Shown here one piece after another: positions 11,899-24,200 of a DNA stretch of 64,000 bases (within the stretch, counting starts at the first letter, position 1; each line of letters begins with the position of its first letter). Source of the DNA: Ilex aquifolium (Eukaryota > Streptophyta > Magnoliopsida > Aquifoliales > Aquifoliaceae); contig OX637402.1 in NCBI GenBank assembly GCA_951799425.1, positions 9,266,001 through 9,330,000 on the forward strand. The letters are read 5' to 3'. The notes beneath the pieces are model-generated. The model ran no database searches. It was not told the DNA's origin and saw only the letters and a list, made by a program, of their open reading frames with translations. Made by a program: the position numbers and the translations under genes.

Positions 11899-13800
11899 TG
11901 ATGAGCGCATAATATTGCATATTTGAAGGGCTCAGTACATGCATTATAACTCAAATTTTGCATTTAAATACTTAGTGTTAGCCAAAATTGTCAATAATGT
12001 TGATATTTTGATGTTGCATGTTTTTATACCTTAAATCATGTATTTTATAACCTTGCAACTATGATGGATGTGTGGTGAAGGCATAGACACAATACATGAA
12101 GAATTGGAGGCTTAAAAGTGAAGAAATCAATAAGGCATTGGTGCTTGGGAACAAAGGCATCAGCAGCCACATCATTTGGAAGTACTGCCTTGGTTTTCCT
12201 CCATTTTTGCCATGATCTACTCAGAATCAGGAAAAGTTCAAAACATAAAAGTTGTAGATCTGGATGTCTTCTATATTGTGTCCAAATTTCAGCTCAATCG
12301 GATGGTTGGATCAAAATTTATGCCAATTCTACGACAACTGGTCCAGAGCAGACAACTACCGGAAATACCTACTGGTAGTTAGCACTCCAGTAGCAAATGA
12401 CTACCGGTAGTTATCACTCCAGTAGCCAACAACTACCGGTAGTCACTACCGGTAGGTCGTCCATAAGTGCCCAGAACGACTTCTTTCTTGCTCCACTTGC
12501 TTGGGAGTCCCACCTACACTTCTCCCACGCCTAGCCCAACATTTCATTACACATTTACAGGCATCTCTTACACATTTTGAAGACTTTGGAGGCTTGGCAT
12601 TGAATGAAAGAGAGAGGGAAGTGGGCTGCCAGGGGAGTTGCAGGCTAGCCTGCCAATGCTTTCAACTCAGCCCCCTATGATGGGAGGTCTACACACAGCT
12701 AAGGGGGAGCCTCATGCACGAAATTGGAAGTCTCCCACACACCATTATATTCAGCATTACACACATATTGTATTAGGAAGTTGGCTACCTAAGCTTAAGA
12801 GTAGATGTAGAAAGCTCCAAGGTTGAAGATGATGAATAGTAATTTCGTTTTTGCATTTTCTTCATCCATGTCATTGCTGTAAGCTACATTCCTCTTGTAA
12901 TCTTCATTTCTTACATTGTAATCTCCTTTATTTCAAGTATATTGCAAGTTAATTACATGTTCTTCATTTCACCATTTATGCTTTCAAGTTCTTCATTTTT
13001 AGCTTAAAATGGGTATTGAATGTTTTTGTTCATAGCTTTAGATTTCTTGCTTCAAGTTTAGTTTCATGCTTTAAAGCTTCATTTCTATACAATGTCTTTC
13101 ATTTACATTATGCTTGTCTTTCCTTTATGCATTTTTAATATGAGTAGCTAGGATTTAAGTTGGTTAATCCTCTTGGGAATACCATTTTCAACTCTTCTTC
13201 ATTCCTCCCTTTAGAGTCAAATGGTTCGGTTTGACGGGGTTGAGAGTGGATGAGTTGGTGAGCCTTTGATATTCCGTAGGCCTAGTCACAGTTTATGCTT
13301 AGATACTCACCAATCTCGTCCCTAGCTTCCCCCGAATCAATCGTTCATTCATGCTCAATCGGAGGAAGGCTTTGAGTTGATTTGGTATTCCCATTGGAAT
13401 GAACCCTTTGGATTAGCCAACACTTGCTTTCTTGCATTTTCATTTTGAACAAAACTCACCAAAACACAAATACAAGATTTTACACTTTCTTTTCACTTTT
13501 GCAAAATCACTTTCACAAAACTTCCTTTCCTTCCCTGAGGAGACGACCTTGAAATATTTTCCAAGTAAAACACACGACCACAAAAGACTCTTTTCGATTG
13601 GGGAGCATTTTTGTTCACCACACACGCATTCCATTTCATAACATTTTGTTCATTCCATTCATTTCCATCACCATTCCATTGTTGCCTAATCTTTTGCATC
13701 ATTCCGAGTGAGAGTGACACTCACCCATTCCTATAAGCCATACACACTTTTAGGGATGATGTTTAGAGGTTAGGATACAACAACGTTTTCCAATCAATCA
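11899..13800 (+). repeat. Element E 5' LTR
   Basis: 1902 bp, TG...CA. Nearly identical to the 3' LTR. The clearest difference is a 13-bp segment present in LTR2 (near 18280-18295) and missing here between short TCC repeats, plus an extra C near 13333. Confidence 0.95.
12355..12455 (+). repeat. CTACCGGTAG palindrome cluster in E 5' LTR
   Basis: Several CTACCGGTAG sites, perfect or with one CpG transition, separated by CACTCCAGTAGC spacers. The same cluster is in LTR2 at 17467-17567, where a site that reads CTACTGGTAG here is the intact CTACCGGTAG. Confidence 0.85.
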
Positions 13801-13803
13801 TTT

Positions 13804-13821
13804 TGGCGCCGTTGCCGGGGA
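13804..13821 (+). other. Element E primer-binding site (tRNA-Asp type)
   Basis: TGGCGCCGTTGCCGGGGA, three bases after the end of the 5' LTR at 13800. Same primer type as A, C and R. Confidence 0.93.
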
Positions 13822-13945
13822 AGGTTAAGCGTCGAGTTCAAGAGGTGATTTTGGGACGGCATAAGGTAAGTCTTGTGATTTTCATCATGGGCCAAGTTAT
13901 GTCGTCTCATTTGTAAATATTTTGTTTTAATTTGTGTTTTATGTA

Positions 13946-14776
13946 ATGTCTTATAATTATTATGAAAATGTATCAAATGCCCCTTATTATGAAAATGTGT
14001 GTGAGATTTGTGATGACTATGGACTCATCTCTTGTATGTGCCAAATAAATTATCCGGTTCAAGACCTTGAATGCGAAAGTTCAAATTCAGAGTTGGACTA
14101 CCTAAATTTTTACCGCAACCATTATGATTCACCGAGTTATTCGAGTTATGGTTGGGAGAATGAACCGTATAATTTTTCATCCAATCTCACACCACCAAAT
14201 GAATTCTCCCATTATCCAACATATGAGAACTCAACCGAAGTAGAATTGGAAAATGTTTGGTGTGATTTTATGCAATCCCAAATGGAATGCAATGCCCAAA
14301 TGGAATGCATTGCCCAACAACTTAATGCATTGACTAATGCTACAATTGTTATGCATGAAGAACAACACCTTGAGCATAGTCAATGTATTGAGGATGACCC
14401 CCCCAATGAAATGCATATGGATGTTGAATCTCCCACCACTATAGATTGTGAAACATTTGATGAAGTTATTATCTTGCATGAGGCTAATGAGCCCAAGGAC
14501 ATTTTGCCATCTATGAGTGGTGTTGAGATTCACATTTCTCAACTTGGGGAGGGCATTGCAATGGAGTTAAGTTTTGAGACTCTTAAAGAAAAATTGAATA
14601 CTCCACCTTTTGTATTGCATAAACTTGCCTATATCTTGGTTTGGTTGAGATTTTTGACTTCTTTTCCTTTGTATTGTTGGATAGATTGGTTAGCAAGGGC
14701 ATTTATACAACAAAAAAATTTTAAAATCAAAAAAATCCATGGGCGTAGGGTCATATCAGAATTGAAGCCGGATTGA
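13946..14776 (+). CDS. Intact gag-derived ORF of non-autonomous element E
   Basis: 276 residues with no internal stop. I start at the ATG at 13946; the frame is open slightly further upstream but without an ATG. The N-terminal part is Tyr-, Asn- and Cys-rich, with CEIC and CMC Cys pairs where full gag proteins have the zinc knuckle, followed by a Tyr/Trp-rich segment and FMQSQMECNAQ...LNALTNA. That last segment matches the B gag tail (FIQSQTTFNNN...LTKITNA), so this looks like the nucleocapsid and tail of gag without the capsid core. The middle is acidic, and the C-terminus has a hydrophobic stretch (FLTSFPLYCWIDWLA) and a basic end. It may help package E RNA into helper particles; that role is inferred. 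Confidence 0.75.
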   Translation: MSYNYYENVSNAPYYENVCEICDDYGLISCMCQINYPVQDLECESSNSELDYLNFYRNHYDSPSYSSYGWENEPYNFSSNLTPPNEFSHYPTYENSTEVELENVWCDFMQSQMECNAQMECIAQQLNALTNATIVMHEEQHLEHSQCIEDDPPNEMHMDVESPTTIDCETFDEVIILHEANEPKDILPSMSGVEIHISQLGEGIAMELSFETLKEKLNTPPFVLHKLAYILVWLRFLTSFPLYCWIDWLARAFIQQKNFKIKKIHGRRVISELKPD

Positions 14777-14940
14777 CATGAGCCCTTGTTGTTTTGTTTC
14801 CATGTACATAGTAGTTATCTCTTTTATTGTTATATTTTTATTTTTCATGTCATTGTAGTATAATGGTGAGTATCATTGTAGTTTAGATTTTAACATGAAG
14901 CATGTTTCAGCGGGAGTAGTTTGGTAGACAAAGCAGAACA

Positions 14941-15024
14941 GTACCGGTACTAAAAACCTACTGGAATCTGAGTACCGGTACTCGGTACCGGTACCAAATG
15001 GTACCGGTACCCAGTACCGGTACT
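14941..15024 (+). repeat. GTACCGGTAC palindrome cluster inside E
   Basis: Five GTACCGGTAC sites in 84 bp, with a CTACTGGAATC spacer after the first. E has no ORF3 downstream, so the cluster is kept without the gene it precedes in B. Confidence 0.88.
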
Positions 15025-17009
15025 GTTTGCCTGACAGACCCAATCTCTGCAATGCTACTCCACCTACTTTGAGGGCATCACCAGCATTCCTCCCCCATGT
15101 TCTAGTCTAAGTTGAGGGGTGTAAATGAGCTTTGTGTGTTTCATTTTCTCTTTTATGTTTATATATAAAAAAAAAAAAAAGGGGGTATCTCATTTCCCAT
15201 TTTACCTTCATTGTTTTCATTGCATGATTCCTTGTGCATTGAGGACAATGCATAGTTCAAGTTGGGGGGTGAGGTGCACCATTTACATGTTCCACCACTT
15301 TTTGTATAGAATAAGTTGGAAATGTGAAAATTTTAAAATTTTTTGACCATTTTTGTGAAAAGTATTCAATATTGAACTATATTCCTTTATCCTAATTGTT
15401 ATGGGATTTGTGAATTGCTTGATCTTCATTTTTAACTTTGAATACATGAGCACATTATAGAAGTTTATCCTATGTTTGAGTATCACATATGTGTTTTCTT
15501 TCAAACTCAACCATTGTGCACCTTGAATGTGTAATTTGGACAATTTACGGATTGAGTTCACATTTGAGTGCTTGACATGAATAGTGGAGATGAGTAAGTA
15601 CCCGTGTGAGCTTTAGTGCCAATTCTTGTTTGGAGGGAACTTACATTTACTCAAGGAACAATTTTTCAAATTCCACATTTGTTCAATAATCTCATTATGC
15701 TTGTTTTGGTTAGGTGTATTTGGGTAGTTGATTGACTTTGTCTTGATTGTACAATGCTCCCATATGCTTATCTAGAGATGATCTTAGGCCATTTTTGAAT
15801 GCTTTGAGCCTAAGCCTTTTTCTTGTGAAATTTATCCCTAGTGCCATGATTGAGCCTTAATTGAATTCATTTCTATGCCACACATTGAACCAAGCCAAAG
15901 AAAATAAGAAATACCTACCTTACCTTGGTTGTTCCTAAAACAAAAATGAGTGATTGCAAAAGAAGGAAGTATGGTGTGGAAACTCAAGCAAAAAAAGGGT
16001 GAATGATGTTGGAACGCATAGAGTTCAATGAAAGAAAAAAAAAATGATAATCCAAGAAAATGAAGAAAAGGGGTGAGAAGAAGAAAAGAAAGAGAAAAAG
16101 AAAAGGGAAAAATGTAAAGGAAAAGAAAGAAAAGAAACAAAGGATGTGGTGATGGTGTGAAAATCAAAATCCCATAAAATGGAAGTGTTTTTCTAAGATT
16201 AATGTCTCTCACTCGGAACAACCCTCTTTGTTATCCTATATCCTTCGTTTCCCTTACCACAACATCACCCCAAGGCCCCATTATAACCCATGAAAGTCCT
16301 AAAAGATCTAGAGAAGCATGGGGGATGCATACTTTTAAAGAAAAAGAGAAGTTAATTTTACTATCTAATGCCCTAGCATTCCTTTCATGAGATTATGCCA
16401 AGGTTGTTTCATTTGTATACATGTGCTTCATTTTTGGATTATATGTGAGCATTTTGGTTTGTGAATAAGATTCTATCTCACATATACACATGGAGTGCAT
16501 GCTAGGATAATCATTGAGTTATTCATTTTTGAGAGAAACCCTTGGTGAGTGTTTGCATCAAAGCTTAATTTGGATAGCCACGTGAATGTGAATTCCGTTG
16601 TGTAAATGCTTAAATTACATGTTCAGTTCACACACACACGAGTTTTGAAAGGAAATGTATAGGTGAATACTCTAGAATAGCATTTAAAGCTATAATGTGT
16701 TGCATGTGTTTTTAGTTAGGATGTTTTGAACATAGTTTTTTTTATTGAAATCCCATCGCTAGTTAAGATAGGGGAATATACTTTAAATATTGGATATTAG
16801 CAAGAAGTTTGTAGGTACCTTCACTGGAAACTTTCACGAGACAAAACTCGTCCACTAGGGATCACCTAGGGGTTTAAAGGCTTGTTGCATGTGCTAAATG
16901 CAATTGCGGAATTAGTATAGGTTTATTTTTGTTTGCTTGCTTTTACATTTTGTTTGCTTGCTTTTACATTTTGTTTGCTAGGGACTAGCAAAGCTTAAGT
17001 TGGGGGGTG
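15025..17009 (+). other. Element E 3' non-coding region
   Basis: No supported gene. It has a TATATATAAAA/poly-A stretch near 15160-15180, hairpin TGCATTG-AGGA-CAATGCA (15235-15252) with an internal PPT (15260-15270), GATCTTAGGCCATTTTTGAA (15780-15799), a purine-rich tract (about 16020-16145), hairpin ACGAG/CTCGT (16836-16851), two 23-bp repeats of GTTTGCTTGCTTTTACATTTT type (about 16930-16975), hairpin TTTGCTAG-GGA-CTAGCAAA (16974-16992) and the terminal PPT GTTGGGGGGTG. Confidence 0.7.
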
Positions 17010-18923
17010 TGATGAGCGCATAATATTGCATATTTGAAGGGCTCATTACATGCATTATAACTCAACTTTTGCATTTAAATACTTAGTGTTAGCCAAAATT
17101 GTCAATAATGTTGATATTTTGATGTTGCATGTTTTTATACCTTAAATCATGTATTTTATAACCTTGCAACTATGATGGATGTGTGGTGAAGGCATAGACA
17201 CAATACATGAAGAATTGGAGGCTTAAAAGTGAAGAAATCAATAAGGCATTGGTGCTTGGGAACAAAGGCATCAGCAGCCACATCATTTGGAAGCACTGCC
17301 TTGGTTTTCCTCCATTTTGGCCATGATATACTCAGAATCAGGAAACGTTCAAAACATGAAAGTTCTAGATCTGGATGTCTTCTATATTGTGTCCAAATTT
17401 CAGCTCAATCAGATGGTTGGATCAAAAGTTATACCAATTCTACGACAACTGGTCCAGAGCAGACAACTACCGGAAAGACCTACCGGTAGTTAGCACTCCA
17501 GTAGCAAATGACTACCGGTAGTTATCACTCCAGTAGCCAACAACTACCGGTAGTCACTACCGGTAGGTCGTCCATAAGTGCCCAGAACGACTTCTTTCTT
17601 GCTCCACTTGCTTGGGGGTCCCACCTACACTTCTCCCATGCCTAGCCCAACATTTCCTTACACATTTACAGGCATCTCTTACACATTTTGAAGACTTTGG
17701 AAGCTTGGCATTGAATGAAAGAGAGAGGGAAGTGGGCTGCCAGGGGAGTTGCAGGCTAGCCTGCCAATGCTTTCAACTCAGCCCCCTATGATGTGAGGTC
17801 TGCACACAGCTAAGGGGGAGCCTCATGCACGAAATTGGAAGTCTCCCACACACCATTATATTCAGCATTACACACACATTGTATTAGGGAGTTGACTACC
17901 TAAGCTTAGGAGTAGATGTAGAAAGCTCCAAGGTTGAAGATGATGAATAGTAATTTCGTTTTTGCATTTTCTTCATCCATGTCATTGTTGTAAGCTACAT
18001 TCCTCTTGTAATCTTCATTTCTTACATTGTAATCTCCTTTATTTCAAGTATATTGCAAGTTAATTACATGTTCTTCATTTCACCATTTATGCTTTCAAGT
18101 TCTTCATTTTTAGCTTAAAATGGGTATTGAATGTTTTTGTTCATAGCTTTAGATTTCTTGCTTCAAGTTTAGTTTCATGCTTTAAAGCTTCATTTCTATA
18201 CAATGTCTTTCATTTACATTATGCTTGTCTTTCCTTTATGCATTTTTAATATGAGTAGCTAGGATTTAAGTTGGTTAATCCAAGGGAAAATTCCTCTTGG
18301 GAATACCATTTTCAACTCTTCTTCATTCCTCCCTTTAGAGTCAAATGGTTCGGTTTGACGGGGTTGAGAGTGGATGAGTTGGTGAGCCTTTGATATTCCG
18401 TAGGCCAAGTCACGGTTTATGCTTAGATACTCACCAATCTCGTCCCTAGCTTCCCCGAATCAATCGTTCATTCATACTCAATCGGAGGAAGGCTTTGAGT
18501 TGATTTGGTATTCCCATTGGAATGAACCCTTTGGATTAGCCAACACTTGCTTTCTTGCATTTTCATTTTGAACAAAACTCACCAAAACACAAATACAAGA
18601 TTTTACACTTTCTTTTCACTTTTGCAAAATCACTTTCACAAAACTCTCTTTCCTTCCCTGAGGAGACGACCTTGGAATATTTTCCAAGTAAAACACACGA
18701 TCACAAAAGACTCCTTTCGATTGGGGAGCATTTTTGTTCACCACACATGCATTCCATTTCATAACATTTTGTTCATTCCATTCATTTCCATCACCATTCC
18801 ATTGTTGCCTAATCTTTTGCATCATTCCGAGTGAGAGTGACACTCACCCATTCCTATAAGCCATACACACATTTAGGGATGATGTTTAGAGGTTAGGATA
18901 CAACAACGTTTTCCAATCAATCA
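17010..18923 (+). repeat. Element E 3' LTR
   Basis: 1914 bp, starts TGATGAGCGC after the PPT and ends AATCAATCA; followed by GCGGC (18924-18928), the target duplication. The palindrome cluster is at 17467-17567. Confidence 0.95.
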
Positions 18924-18928
18924 GCGGC

Positions 18929-20278
18929 ATACACTATTCCTTTACCTCCTCTTGTCTCCTCCTCTTGCCTATAAATACTCCCCTTGTTGGAGAGCTAAAG
19001 GAGAAAAGTAGAAGGGTTGATGGAGGCTTAGACTCCCACTCACATTTTAGATTTAAGCTTATGTTTTCCTTGTATGAAGTCTTTATTTTAGAGATTAGTT
19101 TGGCTTTAGTCCAACATCTCCTTGTTTGTTATAAGAGTAGTTTTATGTTTATGCTTTCATTTACATGCATAGAAGGGAGTTAGTTCATCTTTTGGTTGAG
19201 GAAGCAACCCTCCATTTCTTGGTTGAGGAAGCCACCCTCCAAATGTGACTAGCCTTCTTCTACTTTTATTGTTCATGTATTTCACTTCCATTGCTTGAGC
19301 TTCTTTCTTTCTTAGAGGAGTGAAACTCTTCCACTTTTCTAGAGCTTTACCAAAGCTGTGAAGGGTGGAACGTGATTCACTCAATCTTTGCTAAAGATTG
19401 GCTCCTTGTTCATTGTTATTTTATCTTTTAAGTCTTCTACTTGGAGGGATGAGCATCACTCACTTTTCTAGCTTTACCAAAGCCATGAAGAGTGAGTAGT
19501 TTCTCATTCACTCTTTAGTAAGAGGAGAAGGGCATGTATAAGTTATCTGGAAATTATATTTGTGCTCTATTCTAATGCTTAACGTTTATTTCTCTTTGTT
19601 TATTGGATGATTGATTGCATCTAGCAAAGCTAAGGTGCTTTGTATAATCGTGGGTTCTTTCTATGACATGGATGACTCTTGCATAGAAAGACTCATCGGT
19701 TCAAGGCAAGCACCCCGGCTAGATCTTCAGGACTACCCTTCAATCCCCCCCCTTATTGAGCTTCATTTAAAGAATGGAATATTAATATCATGATTGGATG
19801 TCTTATAGAAACACTTGCTTGTTTGTAGACGGGTTAAGTCTCGGCACAGACAATTCTTGTAAACTTCTAGAAAGACATCGGAATCATGTTCTTAATTCTC
19901 ACAGTCCATCTTTATCTTCCGATTAACTTGCTGTTGACACGTGAGTTAATTGAGTTATAAAGCACAAGTATAATAAACCGGATAATTAACTACATGTCCA
20001 GATCCTTGAACTAAAGAGTGACCCTTTTTCATTGACATTTATCTCCTGTTTTGTTAAGAAAAATCTCTTGGAAAAATCTCTTGGAAAGAATCTTATATTC
20101 TGTCCAGGAAATCTCACCTCTCTCAACAAATCTCAAAGGTCACAAACGATAGGTCTCCGCCACTACTTATCTCAAAAACACCAACATAAGTTCCCTGTGG
20201 ATTCGACTCTGGACTCAAACGGATTATTACTACAGCTTGACCGCCTGCACTTGGGTGTACACATTTCGGATCAAGTCA
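18929..20278 (+). repeat. Element A 3' LTR, second part (after element E)
   Basis: Resumes at the base where C reads GGGCGGC-AAACACTATTCC. It contains a TATA box, TATAAATA at 18970-18977, then the same sequence as the A 5' LTR, ending TCAAGTCA at 20278. Joined with 11299-11898 it gives about 1950 bp, close to the C LTRs. Confidence 0.94.
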
Positions 20279-21240
20279 ATGTGCAAAGGCGAGTTCTTGA
20301 ACAAAAGCCCTGATGAAGCCCTAGACTACTTTAGTACATTGGCTCAAAATGCACAATCTTGGGACGTTAGGGATCCTAACGATGTACCTAGGACATCTCC
20401 GGGTAGTAGTCAGCCACAAAGGGGGGGGGGATCTATGATTTGAGAGATCGGGAAGACTTGCTTTCATAAATTGCCAAATTATCGAGGAAAGTTGATAGTC
20501 TTGAGGTCAATAGGAGGCATGAAGTGTCACATATGTCAAAGACCGAGGGGGTTTGTTCAATTTGTGAGAGTGTCGAGCATCCCATATCGGAGTGCCCGAG
20601 CATTCAGGTGCTTAAGGAAGCGTACCATGAACAAGTCCATGCCTTTAATCAACCGAGGCACTCATTTTCTCCAAATGCTAACACTTACAATCCGGGGTGG
20701 AGTAATCACCCTAATTTCAGTTGGAGAAATGATAACCCCGTCCCTCATGGATCAAACACATATACATCTTTCGTGCCAACTAAGCAAGGTCAACACCACA
20801 ACCAATACCAAGGTCAAGGGCAAGCATCGAGCTCCCAATACCCCCGGTCTAATCCTCAAGGGTATTCATCCAATCCACCTGCACAAAATATATCCCAAAG
20901 TCCACCGCCCTAAAACTTCTCCCAACAAGGTCCATCAAATCCTCCCGCCTACCAACCTCCCCATAAGAGAAACTTGGAGGATGTGCTCTATAACTTCATT
21001 CAAAGCCAAACCACCTTCAATAACAACATTTCGGCCCAACTCACGAAAATCACTAATGCCATAGGGTTATCACAACAAGAGAAGGGGAAATTCCCCGCTC
21101 AACCCCAAGAGAACCCTAAAGGCCAACATTTAATTGAATTGGCCGAGCCTACCAAGAAGAGTTGTGAGAAACTCAAGGCAATCACCACCCTTCGTAGTGG
21201 CAAACAAATCGATAAATCTGTTGTGACAAGGGTCTCACCC
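20279..21240 (+). pseudogene. gag: Element B gag, C-terminal part (broken)
   Basis: Begins at a CKGEFLNKSPDEAL motif matching D gag (62226 downward), so the capsid core is lost to the A insertion. A run of G at 20421-20430 shifts the frame, TAA codons lie at 20467-20469 and 20911-20913, and the frame then stays open into pol. The zinc knuckle is intact at 20554-20595: CSICESVEHPISEC fits C-X2-C-X4-H-X4-C. The following region is Pro-, Gln- and Asn-rich and contains the YNPGWSNHPNFSW motif typical of this gag type. The ITTLRSGKQIDK segment marks the gag-protease linker. Confidence 0.9.
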
Positions 21241-24200
21241 AAAGTTGCATTGCCAATAGAAGAAAAGAAAAAGAGTGAGGCCGAAGCGGGTGAGTTGAGT
21301 GAAGAGAAAGAAAAGGAGGTTGATGAGAAAGAAAAATTGACGGATGATTGTGTACTTATTCCTCCTATGCCTGCCCCTTTCCCACATCGTTTGAAGCCAC
21401 CTGTTAAGGTGGCAAATTATGCTGATATTTTGGAAATGTTTAAGCAGGTGAAGATTAACATCCCACTCCTCGACGCCATCAAGCAAATACCATCGTGTGC
21501 CAAAATCTTGAAGGATCTATGCACGGTGAAAAGGAGATTGAATGTCCACAAGAATACATTCCTCACAAAACAAGTCAGCTCCATATTGAGGACCAATACT
21601 CCTCCAAAATTCAAAGACCCCGGCTGTCCAACAATTGCCATCACCATTGGGAATTGCCGGGTGGAACAAGCATTGCTTGACTTGGGAGCGAGTGCCAATC
21701 TCCTTCCCTACTCAGTGTATCAACAACTCAAGCTTGAGGAGTTGAAGCCCACCTCCATTACACTCCAATTAGCAGATCATAGCATCCGCACACCAAGGGG
21801 AGTAGTGGAAGATGTTTTGGTTCAAATTGATAAATTTTACTTTCCCGTCGATTTTATTGTGCTAGATACACATCCTATTGCTAACCTTAGTTCCCAAATC
21901 CCCGTTATACTTGGACGACCCTTCCTTGCTACGTCTAATGCTGTGATAAATTGCAGGAATGGTCTAATGAAGTTGGCGTTTGGGAACATGACAATGGAGC
22001 TCAATGTATTCAATCTGGCAAAGCAACCGGGTGATGACGAGGAAGTGAGTGAAGTCAATAGAATCGACACCATGGTTGAGGAGCACTTGGAGTTGGAGAG
22101 GATGTTAAAATTCAAAGAAGAAGGAGTTGTGGACCTTGAGGAGTTGGATGAGCAAGATGAGGTAGGAGAATTGAAAGGGATGGGAAGTCGGATCCCTACA
22201 TTCGAAGAGTTGCCTCAACAAGAAAAGAAAATTTTTCCTTCTGATGAACAAAAGCCAACCCTGGAGTTGAAGCCATTACCCTCCCATTTGAAGTATGCCT
22301 ATCTTGGCGATGGAGACACATTCCCGGTGGTCATCAGCTCGACATTGAATATGGAACAAGAAAGAGAACTCTTGGAGGTATTGAGGAAGCACAAAGGAGC
22401 AATTGGGTGGACCATTGCGGATATCAAGGGTATAAGCCCTCTCATTTGCACACACCGCATTTATCTAGAGGAGCATTCAAAACCTTCTCGACAACCACAA
22501 AGACGTTTGAATCCTATCATGAAGGAGGTGGTAAGGGATGAGGTCTTAAAGCTACTTGACGTGGGGATCATTTTCCCAATCGCCGATAGTAAATGGGTGA
22601 GCCCCACACAAGTAGTACCTAAGAAGTCCGGAGTTACGGTGGTAGCGAATGATGAGAATGAACTTATACCGACAAGAGTGATCACCGGATGGAGGGTGTG
22701 CATCGATTACCAAAAGCTAAATGCTTGCACAAGAAAAGACCACTTCCCATTGCCATTCCTCGATCAAGTTCTAGAACGAGTAGCGGGTCATCTATTCTAC
22801 TATTTTTTAGATGGATACTCCGGCTACAATCAGATTGAGATTGCTTTGGAGGATCAAGAGAAGACCACCTTCACATGTCCCTATGGTACCTTTGCCTACC
22901 ACCACATGCCATTTGGATTGTGCAATGCCCCGGGGACCTTTCAACGCTGTATGATGGAGATCTTCAGTGATATGGTGGAAAAGATAGTGGAAGTCTTCAT
23001 GGACGACTTTTCTGCGTTTGGGGATTCATTCGACGGATGTTTGGCAAATTTGGAAAAGGTTCTAACAAGATGTGAGGAGAAGAATCTGGTGTTGAATTGG
23101 GAAAAGTGTCACTTTATGGTGACGGAAGGAATTGTGCTTAGCCACATAGTCTCGGCGAGGGGTATTGAAGTCGACAAGTCCAAGGTGGAGGCCATCTCCA
23201 ACCTCCCCACGCCGAAAGCCATTAAGGGAATCCGGTCGTTTTTAGACCATGCAGGTTTATAAAAAATTTCAGTGCATTGGCCCGACCCTTGACCAACCTA
23301 CTGTCTAAGGAGATCCCCTTTGAGTGGTCGGATGACTGTGAGGCATCTTTTAAAAAACTTAAGAGCATGCTAGTCACGCCTCCTATCATGCGACCACCCA
23401 GGTGGGATCTACCTTTTGATCTCATGTGCAACGCGAGTGATTACGCAGTCGGCGCAGTGCTCGGTCAAAGGGAGGAAAACAAGCCGTATGTGATACACTA
23501 TGCTAGCAAAACACTCAATGATGCTCAGATGAATTACACTACCATCGAGAAAGAGTTGCTAGCAGTAGTGTTTGCCTTAGATACGTTTCGCTCATACATC
23601 ATTGGTTCGCCTATTGTTGTCTTTACTGACCATTCTGCCTTGAAGTACTTGTTGTCTAAGCAGGATGCGAAACCAAAACTCATTAGGTGGATACTCCTCC
23701 TACAAGAATTTGACTTGACGATCAAGGACAAGAAAGGAGTTGAGAACGTGGTGGCGGATCATTTATCCCGGCTTGTGGTGCAGGAGGCCGATGAGCACAT
23801 TCCGATCCCTGACTTTTTCCCTGACGAACATTTACTATCAATTCATTCCGTATGTCTTTGGTATGCTGATATATGTAACTTTCTTGCAACAGGACAGATA
23901 CCGCCGCAATGGAGTCCAGATGATAGATGACGATTTATGGCGGATGTGAAGTACTTCTACTTCGACAATCCATACTTGTTCAAGTATTGTCCCGACCAAT
24001 TCATGAGAAGATGTGTACCTGAGAACGAACAACGGGACGTACTTGCATTTTGCCATTCCCAAGCTTGCGGCGGACATTTTTCAGCGAAGAATACTTCCAC
24101 TAAAATTCTTCAATCAGGTTTCTACTGGCCTTCTCTTATCAAAGATTGTGTTTCGTTCTGTAAAGCATGCGACAGATGCCAACGATTGGGTAGTGTGACC

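Larger units (their letters stand above)
11899..18923 (+). mobile_element. Element E: complete non-autonomous LTR retrotransposon (7.0 kb)
   Basis: Two LTRs (11899-13800 and 17010-18923), each TGATGAGCGC...AATCAATCA, flanked by a perfect 5-bp duplication GCGGC (11894-11898 and 18924-18928). A PBS and PPT are present. The internal part has one gag-derived ORF and no protease, RT or integrase, so it must move with enzymes from another element. The LTRs and the conserved 3' blocks resemble those of B and D, which makes that family the likely helper. It is inserted in the 3' LTR of A and is the innermost and youngest layer of that nest. Confidence 0.95.
1..20278 (+). mobile_element. Element A: Athila-type Ty3/gypsy retrotransposon, 5' end cut by window
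   Basis: Nearly complete element, interrupted by element E at 11899-18928. It holds a partial 5' LTR, tRNA-Asp-type PBS, gag-pol, a small membrane ORF, a cysteine-rich ORF, a palindrome cluster with TATA box, ORF3, a long 3' non-coding region, a polypurine tract and a split 3' LTR. It matches element C block for block, so the two are one family. It is inserted in gag of element B: the B reading frame starts at 20279 directly after the LTR end. The expected 5-bp target duplication is ATGTG (20279-20283), whose partner should precede the missing 5' LTR start. All coding regions are broken. Confidence 0.93.

Noticed and set aside
12118..12378. An 86-residue frame repeated at 17229-17489.
   Set aside because: It lies in both E LTRs and is repeated only because the LTRs are. 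It spans the start of the palindrome cluster and shows no known domain.
15838..16221. Minus-strand 127-residue Phe/Leu/Ser-rich frame in E, and a similar one at 26156-26341.
   Set aside because: It is the complement of the purine-rich non-coding tract, so composition alone gives a hydrophobic frame.
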